A DNA stretch of 64,000 nt from Sapria himalayana (taxonomy: Eukaryota > Streptophyta > Magnoliopsida > Malpighiales > Rafflesiaceae), in NCBI GenBank assembly GCA_029783825.1, contig JAREIK010000781.1, positions 496,001-560,000 of the forward strand. The letters are read 5' to 3'. Shown here piece after piece: positions 34,901 through 49,900 of this stretch. Made by a program: the position numbers and the translations under genes. Under the pieces are notes generated by a model, which was not told the origin of the DNA, ran no database searches, and worked only from the letters and a program-made list of their open reading frames with translations. How positions within the stretch are numbered: position 1 is the stretch's first letter; every line of letters begins with the position of its first letter.

Positions 34901-37900
34901 ATTAACGCGAATATAAAATAAAAAATAAAAAAACAAGAATCCCGGGAAATAGACCGATACGGGGGGGAGGCAGAGTAATGGATACCAAACAAGGCCGAAG
35001 AAGATGGATGGTTTTGAGTCGGAGCAAGACCAGCCTGTTTATATGACGGTTGCAACTCGATGAGATCCTCGGGAACCGGCCACTTGGGGTTGGGATTTTC
35101 TGGGCGCGTCAGAGTGTCGGGAGTCTGCATTTCATACGAATTCCCGCAGCCAGGAAAAGCACACTTTTCGTTATCCAGAGCAACGCAATCAAGGCATAAG
35201 AGATGCCTACAGGGCGTGATGACTGGCAGGCGGCACCACTCTCCGCACCTGAGAGCAACAAGCACAAAACACGCACAAGAAAAAGGAGGGGGTCGGGTGG
35301 GAGCTGGGAGCGAGAAATAACACGGGGGGAAAGTATATCGCAGAAGAAGATCAGCCACCTCTGGCAGCTGCCACCAAACTGGAGATGATACTTTATGGAG
35401 ACAAACTCGTCGGAAGAGGGATCTAAGCCATTGTCGGCCAGAATATCCATTGTTTCCTGAAGATCATGGCCGGCGTCCGAGACTCTGACGTGGCCCGCAA
35501 CACAGCATGATAACCGAACATTCCTGATGGTGTCGCTGCGGAACTTCCACTGCTTCGGGTTGAGCAAGCTTTCGACATGGGACGGATCGTTCCAATCGGC
35601 CATGAGTATGTTCCTCCTCACCGTAACGACCAGTTCGTTGTAGCTCTTTGCGTGTTCTTCGGAGAAATCGAGAAAGGTGACCTTCTTTATGCACGGAGGG
35701 ATGGTCTTCAAATCGACCTTCCTCGCGCTGATCAGGCACGTTCGAAGCAGCTGCACCAGGCGGGCACGCCCTTCTTCCATGTCGGCCTCGAACGGCCTGA
35801 GAATCCCAGCTTCCCAGGACTTGTGATCGTGGCCGTAGGCTTCTTCGTGGAGGAACCGGAGCATCGGCTGAAGGTGCGACAGCTGGCAATTGGGCGTGTT
35901 TGGCGTCGGAGTTCCAGTCAGCAGCCACCTGCTGGAAGCCATTAACGAGATGGCCATCTGCAGCTTGTTCGTCAGGCTCAGGCTAGAACCCAGCGTGTGG
36001 CCCTCGTCCACCATGATCCTGCGCCAGTGGACCTGCGCCAGAGGACTGTCCTTGCTGATGCTCCATTCCGCACTCAGGCGGCTAAACGTGGTTATCACCA
36101 CATCATGGTCCCACGCCAGACTGTGCGCGGCAAGCCGCTTCTTGCTGTCGGTCCACACGCAGAGCCTTAGCTGCCCGGCCCTAACATGTTTCTGAATCTG
36201 GGTCGTCCAGTGATCGACTAGGATCGCAGGGACCACGATCAGAGTCGCCCCCGACAGATAGAAGCGAAGGGAATCCAACGGCTCGCAGAGCGCGATTCTC
36301 AGAGCATCGACGTCAAATGCCAGGCCGTCAAGATTCCACGGGTAGTACCACCTGCTCACTCCCTTCTCCGCTCTCTTCACGAGCCCAAATGCCTGAAAAA
36401 TCTTGCAGAATCCATGAGACTCCCCGAGAACATAGGCAGAGCAGGTTCCCAAGACCGGGCTCACCAACCCCGCCGTTTCCATTTGAGAGAGCGCTTCCGG
36501 AGAAAGCCTCGCCAGCCACACCAACGCTTTCTTCGTCACGGAATTCACGGCGGGGAAGTGATCCCTTAGAATAGCGGTGAAGAACGACACATTCTGCTCC
36601 TTTCCTCCGCGGGCCCCTTTGGGGTAGAAACCAGGCAGGTGAGTAATGAGCTCTGCTTTGCTGGAGCATTCTTCCGGGTCCCTGCAGCTCTGATGAGACG
36701 GGTCGTCGTTCATGCTACAGAACCAAGCACCGCCATCCGCATCATCAACCGCAGCACCGACTTTCCTCCATTTTTCGCAAGCATCGCACTGGACCCAAGT
36801 ATCGTTATGCATCGAGCAATCTGAGCCGTCCGTTCTAAACTCGGAACCAAACTTCTTCTTGCCCACCTTTCCTCCGCAGCTCCTCCCTCCTCCCCTTCCT
36901 CCCCTCCCACCACCACTGCTAGCCCACGGTTCTCTGTAAGAATCAACGAGCCTTTTCTGCGCACGATTTGCCTTCCTGGCATACCGAACCAGCCCGGGGC
37001 TCTTTCTCCCAGCTAGAAAAGAGTCTGAGGATGGCTCGATCTGCTCGTTGGGCTCCATTAATCTTGGCCGTTTTGGTGCCGAGCAGCAGCGGTTCGGACC
37101 TGTGCTAGCCGTCGCCAACTTGCCCTGGACGAAAGAAGCACAGCAGTTTCCCCTGCTCACGAGAACCTTTTTACTGCGGGTGAAATTCTCGCCGCTGAGG
37201 TCATAATACCCGCATTTCTGCTTGCTGTGGTGAGCGCACCAGGTCACCTTGACCCCGCTGGGCGGGTCAGCCATGGCTCCCTGCGTCTTGAGAATGAGCG
37301 AGAGGGCGGTTATAGTCTTCCCCAGGCCAGGCTCGTCGCAGAACATTCCTCCACGAAAGCCCCTCACCGTGGGAGCCGAGCCCGCGGCTATTCCCCCCGA
37401 GACGGCATTCACGGAGAAGGAGAACCCATCTTCAGTAGAAAAGCTTAGGTAAAGTGGATGGGGCAGGAGCTGAGCTCTCTGCTCCCGCTGCAGCATCCAC
37501 TCGACTGCTGCCTGCTGATGGGGGTAGAGCTTAAGGCTGATGCATGGCATAATTGACAGTGCCAAGAATCTGAGGTGATGACAGGTTGCAGAAGCCATGG
37601 CGAGGTCCCTCGGACCAAGAAGAGATAAGATGCACGATAGAATATCATCTGTCACATCCCAGACGCCAGATCCAGCCAGCCCATCCATGGGCTCCACGCG
37701 TGAGTCACTTGCTTTCTCCATAGCTTTCAGGCTGGAGCAGCACTTAAAGATCTCATGGAGATCAAAGTGAGCTTTTTTTGATGCGGGGGGAGGGTCGCAG
37801 TGCAGGCTACAGCCAAGAACATGACAGCCAGAGAGATTCCAGATGCTTCTATCGGCTGTGGGGGGGTTTCTAAAATGCTCTCCCGAATCAACAAACATGG

Positions 37901-40900
37901 ACCTCCTCTTGGCCCAATCAGCACTGCAGACTTGTTGCAAAACACATGATTTAATTCAGAATTCATTATTCATATGCCGGCTAAACAAGTACATAATTTT
38001 CTTGGATATTTGTTCAAACGTGAGCTTGTAAATGTGATTTTAAACCAAACTATCACCATCCCTAATCTCTATGATCCTCCACTAATCTAATGTGGCTTGC
38101 ATATGAATTAAACATAATTAAATACAATATTTGATTGTGTACGATTACACAAGCACCCACAAGCTGAATCTCATAAAAATTTTAAAATTAAATATATTTA
38201 TACAAGAATAATACTATGCATATCATATTGCATGTATCTGCAGAAAATCATATCTTGATGTAGAGGTGTCAATCGGGCCGGGCCGGGCTGGCCCGGCAAG
38301 GAAAAATTTTGTGTCCGGGTAAGTCACGAGCCATGCCGAGACGTGCCTGACCTAGCACGGCTCGGCCCGTGGAACGGCACACCGGCACGGGTTCGTCCCG
38401 TGCCGGGTGTCCCTTGAGCCCGACCCCACGATGTCCCCTCCCGCAAAAAAGACCGAGGGTCGGGTCTGATTCAACCCGACCCGCGGTCCCCCGAATTCCG
38501 AACCATTCGGACATCCAGCCCGAGCAAGCCAGGCAAGGCACGGCACGGCCTGCCGTGCCAGGCCCGTCTATTTTAAACCGTGCTGGGCCAGGCACGGTTA
38601 CTGTACTGTGCCGTGCTGGGCCCGGTTTAAAATAGCCGGGCCCAGCATGGCGGGCAGTGCCTTGCCTGGCCCGCCCGTGCTGGATTTCCGAACGGTTTGG
38701 AATTCGAGGGACTGTGGATCGGGTCGAATCAAACCAGGCCCGCTGTCTTTTTTGCGGGAGGGGACATCCAGGGTCGGGTTCAAGGGACACCCGACACGAG
38801 ACGAACCCGTGCCGGCCCGGTTGACACCTCTAGCCGGGCCATGCACGGCATGGTACAGTAACATGCCCGGCACGGAGGCACGCTCGTGCTCAAAAAAAAT
38901 GGGTTGGCCCGACCCGGCTCGTTTGACACCTCTATCTTGATGCGATAACAAGTACTTTCATCTAAAGATAATATGTCTTGGGTTTGAGGCTCATCAAACA
39001 CATTCATCCTAATTTTTGAGAATAAGACTGTCAAGATATCAGCCTTTATCAGACTCGGCGCTAAAATGAGAGCCTTGGGCACTAGGTACGACCTTCAATT
39101 TCAAACAAGACACGCGACCATAGAGGTGTCAAACGTGTCGGGCCGGCCCGGCCCAGCACAAGGCACGACATGGTTCGGCCGTGCCTGGGGCGGCCCGGCA
39201 CGTTCAAAAACCGTGCCCGGGCCCGTGCAGTGCCCGGGTGAATTTAATTTCGTGCCGTGCCTGGCCCGGCACTGCTCGTGCCTTGGCACGGCACGGGTCC
39301 ATCCCATGCCGGTTCACGCAGGCACGCGTGGCACTGGCGGCGTGCCGTGGCGTGAGTCGTGACCCAACCGAGCCCCGCCCCCGTTAAAAAGACCGTGGGT
39401 CGGGTCCAAACAGAACCGACCCGCCCCGCCTGCCCTGCCCCTGCCGTGCGCCCGTGCCGCCTGGCCAAGCCAAGCCGTGCCCACGGGCCGTGCCGTGCCC
39501 GACTTTAACACACCGTGCCGTGCCCGGCACGGCAGCACGGCCGGGCACGTGAAAAACAGGCCGTGCCGTGCTGGGCCGGCCCGTTTGACGCCTCTACACG
39601 ACCATGAAAAGTCCTCCGGCCCGATACAAGTTGTGCGACTATAATTGAAATCCTAAGACTTCCAAGGTCATTAGTAACATTACTCAAATTCACTTAAATT
39701 CGAAGAGAAGATCGAATATCATAAAAGAACTGTATAACTATCATTTTTAAGAATATGTCAAGACCATTCATATGATACTAGCCACTTAAATTCACTTGGT
39801 CATGATGTGTTTTCTTAATATGGAAAAATTATAATGACGAAAATGACATTTTCTCTTAAATTAAAATGAAATTCATAACATGTATAACTACACAAATGAC
39901 GAACAACTCTCAAGGCCTTCATAAACACATCACTAGATCAGTCTGTTGTAAGAACACATGGATTATAAAAATAGATCTATCATATATATTATGCCTCGTA
40001 AAAAGTGACCAATAATTTTTATATATTTCATCCGCTTTATAAAATACTAGAATAAAATATAAATGAATCGTTGTCTTAGTAAAATGAAATATAAAATATA
40101 AATATGAAAATCTGAGCTCTTTGAAAAAAAAGTATAATCCATAATAACTCATGTCATAGAACATATAATTCGATATTTCTACATTAAATCTGAAAATAAT
40201 TATATGTCTCTTACTATTCATTAAACCAAGATTATTTCTTAAAAATGTACAGAATCTTAGAATGAATCTTCTATCTATAATGACTAGCAGCCAAATAGAA
40301 TCGAATACCCAACAAATTGATAATGACTATAACCTCTACTAAAAATATCAAATCTATATGATTTATTCTAATATTTAAGTACGTGGAAAACATCTATATG
40401 TATATGAAATAGAAAATCTAAGAAATAAATAATTAAGCTGACAACATATAACTTTTTAAAAATTTTCTAATACATACTAAATTTAATTAAAGAACTCGTA
40501 AAAACTATAAGTTTAAACATGTCTCAATTTAGAGGTGTCAAGTCGGCTGGACAGCCCATAGACTACATGAAGCACAGCCCAAAGCACAGCTCGACCGAGT
40601 CATGCCTTGTCCGGCATAACACAGTCCAAAATAGCACCTAGACCTGAGTCATGCCAGCCCAAGGCACAATTAGTATCGTGATAGGTGAAAGGCTATCATG
40701 TCTCATGTCTGGTCATGAAATACATGCATGTGCAACTATGCATGCTTGGCCCGTTGGAACGATAAATTGGCACGGTGATTGTGACCCAGGACCACATCCA
40801 AGGAATAGGTCATATGTCGTCACCATGACCAAGGACCGCGTCCCAAGTCTTTTTTAAATAAGTATTATGCCTGCCTAGAGGTGTCAACTAGCCCGGGCTG

Positions 40901-43900
40901 TGCTGTGCCCGGGCCCGGCACGGTTCGGCCCACGGCATGGCAAATCGGCACGGGTTTATCCCGTGCCGGGTGTCCCGTGAGCCCAACCCCATGATGCCCC
41001 TCCCGCAAAAAAAGACCGCGGGTCGGGTCTGATTCGACCCGACCCGCGGTCCCCCGTATCCCGAACCGCTCGGGCAGGCAAGCCCGATCGAGCCGAGCAA
41101 GGCACGGCCCGCCGTGCCGGGCCCGGTTTTTTTAAACTGTGACGGGCAGGGCCCGGCACGGAAGTATGATCGTGCCCTAAAAAAAGGGCCGGGCCGACCC
41201 GTCCCGGCCCGTTTGACACCTCTATGTCTGCCACGTCCAAGTGGCACTTTTTAAAATAAAGTCTATATGCCACATTTATGGGGCAGATTGGTCCGCTGGG
41301 ACAGAAATCCCAACAACTAAGATAGTAAATTGAGTCGCAACATCGGACAAATACACACACACACACACACCCACCAGACATCGATTGCAATCATTATCAC
41401 TATCGAACACGTGCGTCAAATTTGCATTAAGAAATAAAAAATTATCACATCTTAGCCATTAGATTTCATTTCAACACCTAGTGGCAGAAATCCATCAGTT
41501 TTTGGGTTTCTGCCCTTTTATATATTTAAAAAATAAATAAAAAATATTATTTTAATAAAAAAAAATTATAAATGCAATTAAGTGTTTAGAGTATTTTATT
41601 TTCAGTTTTAAAGTTCTCTCCTCTCCTATGCTTTATGCTCTCCTCTGTTATTTCTCTCTTATTCTTAAATCTCAAATACAATCTAATTTTTTTTTGTTCT
41701 CTAATCTTTCACCTCTCTTCAGAACAATAGTTTAGTGACTATGGCTCTGCTCTTTGAAAATTAGAAACAATAATTAAACAATACCTCTAATTATGGTTAC
41801 GCTAATGTCTAACAGTACCAAAATCCAAATATTTTTTTCTTGTTTATTATTATTAGACTTAGTTAATTACTTTTAAATATAAACAAAAAAAAATAAACTA
41901 ATAATTAATAGTAAATATAATGATAATAAAATTAATATTCATTTTGATATGAATAATAATAATAACCCTACGAAAAAAATTGAAGCCAAAGCTATATTTT
42001 TTCTTATTACCTTGACTCAAACTCAAATGTCTAAAGAATAAAAAATTAGAACTTTCATTGTTTGGACTCACTTTAAATAATAAAAATCAAAAATTATGTA
42101 TATCAATGAAAAATCAATATGATATATAAATTATCAAAAAATATATATATATAAAAGTACAAGTGTCACGGACCACCTAAAGAGGTATGCCGATCAATAC
42201 AACATAAAATACAATGTATTATATCCAAAACAAACTCAATTAATTATGAGCAAGAGGTATTTGAAGCCAAATCTAGTTCAGATTTATTGATTATGTTCAT
42301 ATACCACAATGATGTAGAAAGTAAATGAATGACCAAACTAATTATAATTATGAATTTTTCAATTAAATTTTTAGACAATTTTAAGATAGTCAGTATCACG
42401 TAAACCTACTTCAAGTTAATTTATCGTAGGATTCCTAGGTTCATGTATAAATACAACTTAAATAATATTATAAATTAAAAAATAATAATTAATAATTAAT
42501 AAACTTAAAAAATATATTAAAAAAATTTTGTGACATCCGATATCTAGACTAATCATGATAATACATCGTTTGAATATCTTAGTGCTCACTATAAAAATTC
42601 TAAATAAAACTTAATAAAAAAATTTATAATTTCCTAAAATTCTTCCTCATGATGACCATCTCATATATAAGTAAATGACAAAGACTTTAGGAAATATGTA
42701 ATTGATAATAAGATATTTAGTATCATATTTAATAATATATCTAATAACATAATAACTATTAATATGTTTGTTAAAACCATTAGAGAAGAATCATTAGATA
42801 AAAATTTTAATGTTAAGTGCATGTGTTATTTTATAAACTTGATCGTATAAATGAAAATAAAAATTATTTCCTCTACATTATAAGAAATAAGAGACTCAAA
42901 ATATTTTATGATGTCTAGCAAAAAAAAATTAAGTAGTTTTAAATTATCTGCGGATCTAAAAAAAAAAAATTTCAAAGAGATGTGAAACACCATTAGAATT
43001 ATACTTACCTTATATTAGAGTTAAATGTTGGATACGAACACATGATATTCGATTACGTCAATAATAAAAGTGACAAATTTATTATTGACAACTCTGACTA
43101 TGATATAGGAATTTCTTTTATAATATTCCTAAAAAACTTTTATGATACAAAGAACATGTATTTGTCTTTGTACACTCCTACTACTTATATCGCATTCAAG
43201 TACATATACATCATTCGTAACATGTTTAACAAGCCCAAAGGTCACCTTATATTTAGTGTCATGGCAGTTGAAATGAAAACTATATATTTAAAATACTAGT
43301 CTACCATTTCATCTCTTTATTGTTTGACTGTCTATATGAATCATGAGATTAACATATGAGTAACAAATATATTGACATATATATTCACGTGCATGAACCT
43401 TGACCAATCAGAAGTGTTTATTCACAAAAAATTAACTAATTTATTTACAAACTAAAATACTAGGTATGATAGTAATTGCATTTAGATTCCAAGTACGGAT
43501 ACGAAGATCATATTCAAAGATGATGGCTCTCCATTCAATTAACAAGAAAAAAAATATTAGGATGGTTTGTCGAATAAGAACGAAATATCTCAATATATAG
43601 ATACAGATTATTGTTTAATCTTATCACATAATAATAATAAGAATTTTAATATTTTATTATATTAAAAATCATATGAATCCATATATCTTGTATTGTCTAG
43701 CATAGCATCTACTGACCCTTCTAGTACCTAGCATAGCATTGAAATTTACTTTTTTTGTTGTAGTCAATATCATTTCAAGTAGGATATTCAAAATTAAGTA
43801 TTCAAGATAGAACATGACCAATAACACAAAAGTTCATAATAAATAATAACTCATAAGACTTAAAAGATATTAAGGCCACCATTAATAATACCGTGAGGAA

Positions 43901-46900
43901 TTGTGTAATGTGTTGATGTTGGTATTACGATTACAATTTACAATAGCATTTTTTATTATTATTCTTTATTATTATTTATCATTTTATTTCATGTCTATCT
44001 CTTAGACCTTGATTTGAAATAAAATTTATATTCTTTTTTTAATTTACTTACAGTATAATAGTTATAGTTTATGTTTATATATTTTTAGTTTTTAATTATA
44101 GTTGTGCTTTATTAACATTATGTCTGATATGTATTGTACATATAATTAAATTTTTTTCATTTGTTTTATATTATTTTTCATGTTTCTATGGTGATTTATC
44201 TTCTGTGTGCAGTGATAGTGGTGCTGAGTGATGGTGATGGTGCTGCCCACAAAACAAATACGACTCTAAATGATCAGGCATGAGTCTGCTTGAAATTATG
44301 CCAATCATGTCGTTCTTGACCAGCAAAATGGCAATCATGTCATGCCAAGCACGGCACAAATAACATGTTGGGCCATGCCGGACACGACATGATTCACATG
44401 TCGGCTCATGCTAGACAGGGCATGATTGTACAACTGGGCCACCCAAGTAAAAATTCTACACTTTATTAAAGTCTCCCTAAAACATAATTTCAATGAGGTA
44501 GAATTGTCTTTATATGAAATCAACTAATTTCAATCCCAAGAAAATGACAAAATTTTCCTAAGTCTTTTGTCTAAAACTAAGAATGCAAGAAGTCCATAAG
44601 TTAGGCAAAATATAAATTATCATCACTAATAATAATAATAATATTAACCATGTTGACATGAAGTAATAAGTCCATAAACTGAAAGATATCATGTTGAAAG
44701 AAAATTTCTCAACTCAAATAATATTTTCTATAATTTATAAATTAAGTCTAATCTATCGATTATTCGAGCATTAAAACTAGTGGATGATTCATTAAAATCT
44801 CCTTTTCAAGATCTCCTTAAAAAATATATTATTCACATACAACTAACATACTTACTACTAGTGAGTAAAATTAAGAGATACAAAAATTCAGATCAAGACT
44901 ATCTTGACCATTGAACAAAAATTATAATAATTTACTTTAAACTTTTGAATAAAATATCTCAACACAAGGTTGTTCTTCGACTTGTCAACCTTGTCATTAA
45001 TATCAATTTTTATAATGAATACACGTTGACAACTAATAGGTTTTTTTTGAAGATCAAGATACCAACTCTCATATTTTGCTAGAGTGAGAAATATCAATTT
45101 TATCTAACATGACCTAGCAACATCTTATATGAGATAATAAGAGGGCCATATCAAATAAAAAATTAATATCTTACTCAAAAAAATATCTCCTATAGTGAAA
45201 TCTAAAAGCCAATCTCTAAAAGAATATACATGATTCTGTGAAAACACAATAACTATAGTATCACATATAACATCAATAAAAAAAAAATATTTGATTCTCT
45301 CATAGCATTTCGTCTAAAATTATTATTGAAGATATCATCTCAAATAAAGATATCATTTATATATATAATCAACAAAATAATATTACGATCTAAGCTCCTA
45401 TGATAAAATAAAAAATAATTAATAATACATATGCAAATCAAATGAAATATTATGACTAAAAAGCTTATAATTAAGATCTCGGTGATTAATTTAAGTCATA
45501 TAATATATTCTACAATCTACAAATTAGATCTGAATATTTTGTCCATGTTTGAAAACTAAATAAAACTATATATACATATTTTCCTCAAGATTATTATGAA
45601 GAAAAATATTATTAATATAAAACTAACATTAATTATTTTTTATTAGCTACATGAGATATGAGTACCTAAATTGAGATCATATTGACCACCGGAGAAAAAT
45701 CATCATGATAATCAACTTAAAATTCAAAATAAACCCTCGTGTAACAAATTTCATCTTTAGATCTTATCTTTGGAACTAGTTTTCACAATAAAACATTCAT
45801 CCACAACCAACATACTTTTTTATCAGAGTGAACGATTTTTTTTCATTATAATATAATATCATCTTGTATCAGATAATATTTTAAAATAAATTGAAATATT
45901 CTAATAAAATCAATATTAAGTTATTAACAATAAATTATTTAAAAAAAAAATATAATACAAAAACCTATGATATAGAATATAGAATACAACTTTGTTGTTT
46001 TTTTCCAGAAAATTACACAAAATTCATATCATATGGGTTAACTACATGATCTCTTATATTGTCTTGAGACATCACTCGTTTATGAATAAACTATGCATGT
46101 TCTTTTCTTTCAATTTTAACACTATGTCCTAGATAGTTAAGTGTCCTAGCTCACAACTTAGAGTTGAAACTGAGATGGACTTTAGAGATATTACCTCATT
46201 TAGATTAGGTAAGAGTTCCTTTTTAAGAAAATCATTTATCTCTTCGTCAAAAAATAGAATCAACTTATTCTATAATTATTGGTATATATGATAAGTCTTA
46301 AGGAAACATCATAATGAGATCTCATAAATTCAATAGTATCTAACAAGTAATAATATTTCATGATTAGAAGCCCAAAAAAGGCTCTAGAAGACCAAACAAT
46401 ATCATTAGATCTATATGTTGCTTCTAAATTTTTACATAATTTAGATTCCATAATTAATGAGATATTCTCAAAAAAAAAAAAAATCAACACTAAATAATAC
46501 TCTATATGTCTCAAGAAAATAACATATGTATTCTTTTTAGTTATTAGAGTAACTATAAAAAGAATTTTTTTTATGCTCTAGATATCATCTTATCACATCT
46601 TAGACATAGATCCCAAATAAAATAAATACTCCCACAATCTTAAAGAAATGGACGAAATAATTTCTCTAAATGCATGACCTAAAAAGGCACACGATAAAAA
46701 AAATTAAGAACAAAAATTGATTGATTAATTAATTAAAATTAAAATCATCCTTCCAAAAATATTTTGAAATACTTTTACAATAAAAAAATATTTTAGACAT
46801 CTCAACCAAATATATATTATTTAATTCTATAATCTTGTTTTATGAGAGAATACTAACATAAGAAGTCTAGAGAAAAATCTCATCATAAGTATCATAAATG

Positions 46901-49900
46901 CTAAAATTATCATACATATCTTTTAAGCATTGTCACTTATTATTATTTTGATTTTTTTATTAAATTAATTTTTAATTATTTTATAAAAAAACTATAAAAC
47001 AAAAACATATCTGCTAAGTTCTTAGATATTCATTTTCAATGAAAGTAAAAAAATATTATTGATTTTTATTAAATTAATTTTTAATCATTGATTTTCATCA
47101 ATATAAATAATAAAATATCTTAGAACATCTCAAGTATGAATGCTATTATGTCCGAAAACATCAGAATAAATTAGAATAAATAAGTAAGGAATTAATTAAC
47201 ACTCAAATACCTAATATATCACTTAATTATAAAAAAGAACATATACAAAATATTTGGCTAGATCTCGATGAAAATTATTTTTTAAGTCTTTTGTTCATGT
47301 AAAATAATATCGATATGAAATAAAATAATATTAATATTGAGTTGTTTAGTAAAACAATTCACATAAATTAAATTATTCGTACATTCGTAAATAAATAGAA
47401 CTTTAGACAAAAAAAAAATTCAAAGTAAATATTCTCATTGGCAATAAAAATATTAAGAAAACAAATAAAAAAAATAGTAAATAATAAATATTAACTTATA
47501 ATATGATTATTTGTTCATGAATCAAATGTCAAAGGATTAAGAGCGAGAAGATAAATAATAAGAACTATAATATATGACGAATAAGAAATATCTACTTCGG
47601 CCTTATTAGGGAGGAAATCTATTTATTCTTCTTTAGTATAGTCATAATGAAAAATCTTTATGAGGACATCTAAATATATTCAATAGTCAATATATCTCCT
47701 TCAAGATAAATGATTATTATACTTAATAATCATTTTCCAATTCCATGGTTGTCAAAGGCACACTTAAGAAACACTATAGTTAGGGCGACATGATACCTAG
47801 TTTCGACATCTCGTTAGAGCACAAGCAACATTACTTCACATAGGTGCCACCTAGGCACCATAGACATTAGTGTCAAAATATAAACTTTAGTACAATTACG
47901 TGCGACCTTATGCTAGGAATCACAATGCTCGTGTGTCTAAGTTAGCCTATTCTTGTCGCACACAAGATAATCATTAGCACAAGCCAAATAATAGAGTAAT
48001 TGTAGACATAAAATAAAATCACTAATAATTATGATATCTTAAATTAAATTTTATGTGAATAAATTCTCATAATATAGAAAATTTCTTACTTTAATGATCA
48101 ATATCATGTCAAATATCACAATCAAATATAACAAGAAAAAAAAAACATAAAGAATTCTAAAATATCTTGTACTTGAGTTCAAATTTGATTCTCTTCTTGA
48201 AATTATTACAACTACTCAACTGATTCTCAACTTGTTTCACTATTGAGTTCTTTTTTTTAATAAAATATTCTTGTATTGATATATAATTCTTTCATCGGAC
48301 TATACAATCTTCATAAATATATTTAAAATCCTTATCACACAAAGTATTTACTCCAATAAGTGCCCAATAAGACTTTCATAGAGTAAAATCGTTTAGGTCT
48401 TCTTGAAATGGTTATAAGGGGAAACTCTAGTTAGTAAGCCATCTTACCTACTTTATCTAATTTGTAAAAAAGCTATGTGAACTCTTTTAAATTGAAGTAT
48501 CAAGCATAATTTTATAAGTACGATATCATATACATAGTATTATACATCTCATTTTTTACTATCTACCTACGTCTTAGATCATTTGACTACTTTCATTAGA
48601 TATAGTCAAATCCATTTTCCATTCCCTACAACAAATCAATAGGCTATTGGATTTGAGTGCATATATCCTATGGCAATGGAACTTAACATATATGAAATTG
48701 GATCACGCTTAACAATTCTATACAATCTCACAGTGATGAGCTTGGAAAGAGATAAATTTCCAATAAAATATCTATCCTCTTAGTCTATCCATCCATTTGA
48801 GGGTAAAGACTAGTAGAAAATTTAAATTAATCTCATTAGTTCGAATAATTCAGTCCAAAATGACTCGTAAATCTTTTAACTTTTAATTATAGGTTTACTA
48901 ATCAAACCATAGTAATATTACTAAATATTTTCAAATGTATTTATTCTCATTGTTCATGAGTGTTTTATATTCTAAATAACTTATTTTATATATTTTTACT
49001 TAATTTCATAAAATAGTAGAATGCAAGATGAATATAATAATGTGATTTTAATAAGTAATGATGTTCTCGATCATGCTTTAGAAAATATCAAGATTTTTAT
49101 AGAAGAACAAGATAATTCATCAAGTATTATACACAAGCACACCATCCTACAATGAGATTGCAAAAAAGTAGAATCTGACTATAAATTTAATAAAGTTTTA
49201 GGGATTAAGATTTAGGAATATTTCTTTTACATGGTAATATTACTAAATATTTTTAAGCATAGACGATCTTGACTATAAATCAAAGTTTTTAAAAGCAAAA
49301 ACGTAAAACAAGATATTTTGTGTGGCGTAAATTTTTTGTTAATGCATAAAGTATAAATTTAATAAATTTTAAATTTATTAAATTATCTACTATTTATTGA
49401 TTCAATACTATTTATTAATTTATACAATTATTAAATTTTAATAAATTTTGATAATTTATTAAATAAATTATTCTTATTTGCCCTTGCCCCTCTCTCTCGC
49501 CCCACTCGCCCTCACCCATCTCGTCCTCACCCTTCTCCTATGCTTCATAGAAAGCTTGAAGGAGCTCGTCAAGCTCCATTGTGGAGCTCGACGGAGCTCT
49601 CGGAGCTCCGTCGAGCCAATGCTTTTTTAATGCCTTGAGGCGCACGTCATTGCATTAAAAAATGTCTTTAAAAACTATGCTATAAATTAGTAAATTAATC
49701 ATGTTTTTTTTTAGATTGTATTTCTTATCGACTGTTCAATCTAACAAAAATATTATATGACTTAAACATATATTTTTAGAAGCAGAAATCTTTATTCTAG
49801 TATCCCAAAGAGCACAATTATTACACTTCATTGACACAAAATAGATTATCAATAATTATGTAATTTTCTTCAGGAAATAATAATTCATTGAGGATTATTC

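Noticed and set aside
35464..37452. Open frames antisense or frame-shifted to helicase exon 2
   Set aside because: Shadows of a real, long, GC-rich exon.
37924..37940. ATG at 37940 as the start of the helicase protein
   Set aside because: It lies in the intron just before the acceptor GTCTGCAG. The family sequence begins in the exon at 60756, and the split codon joins perfectly.
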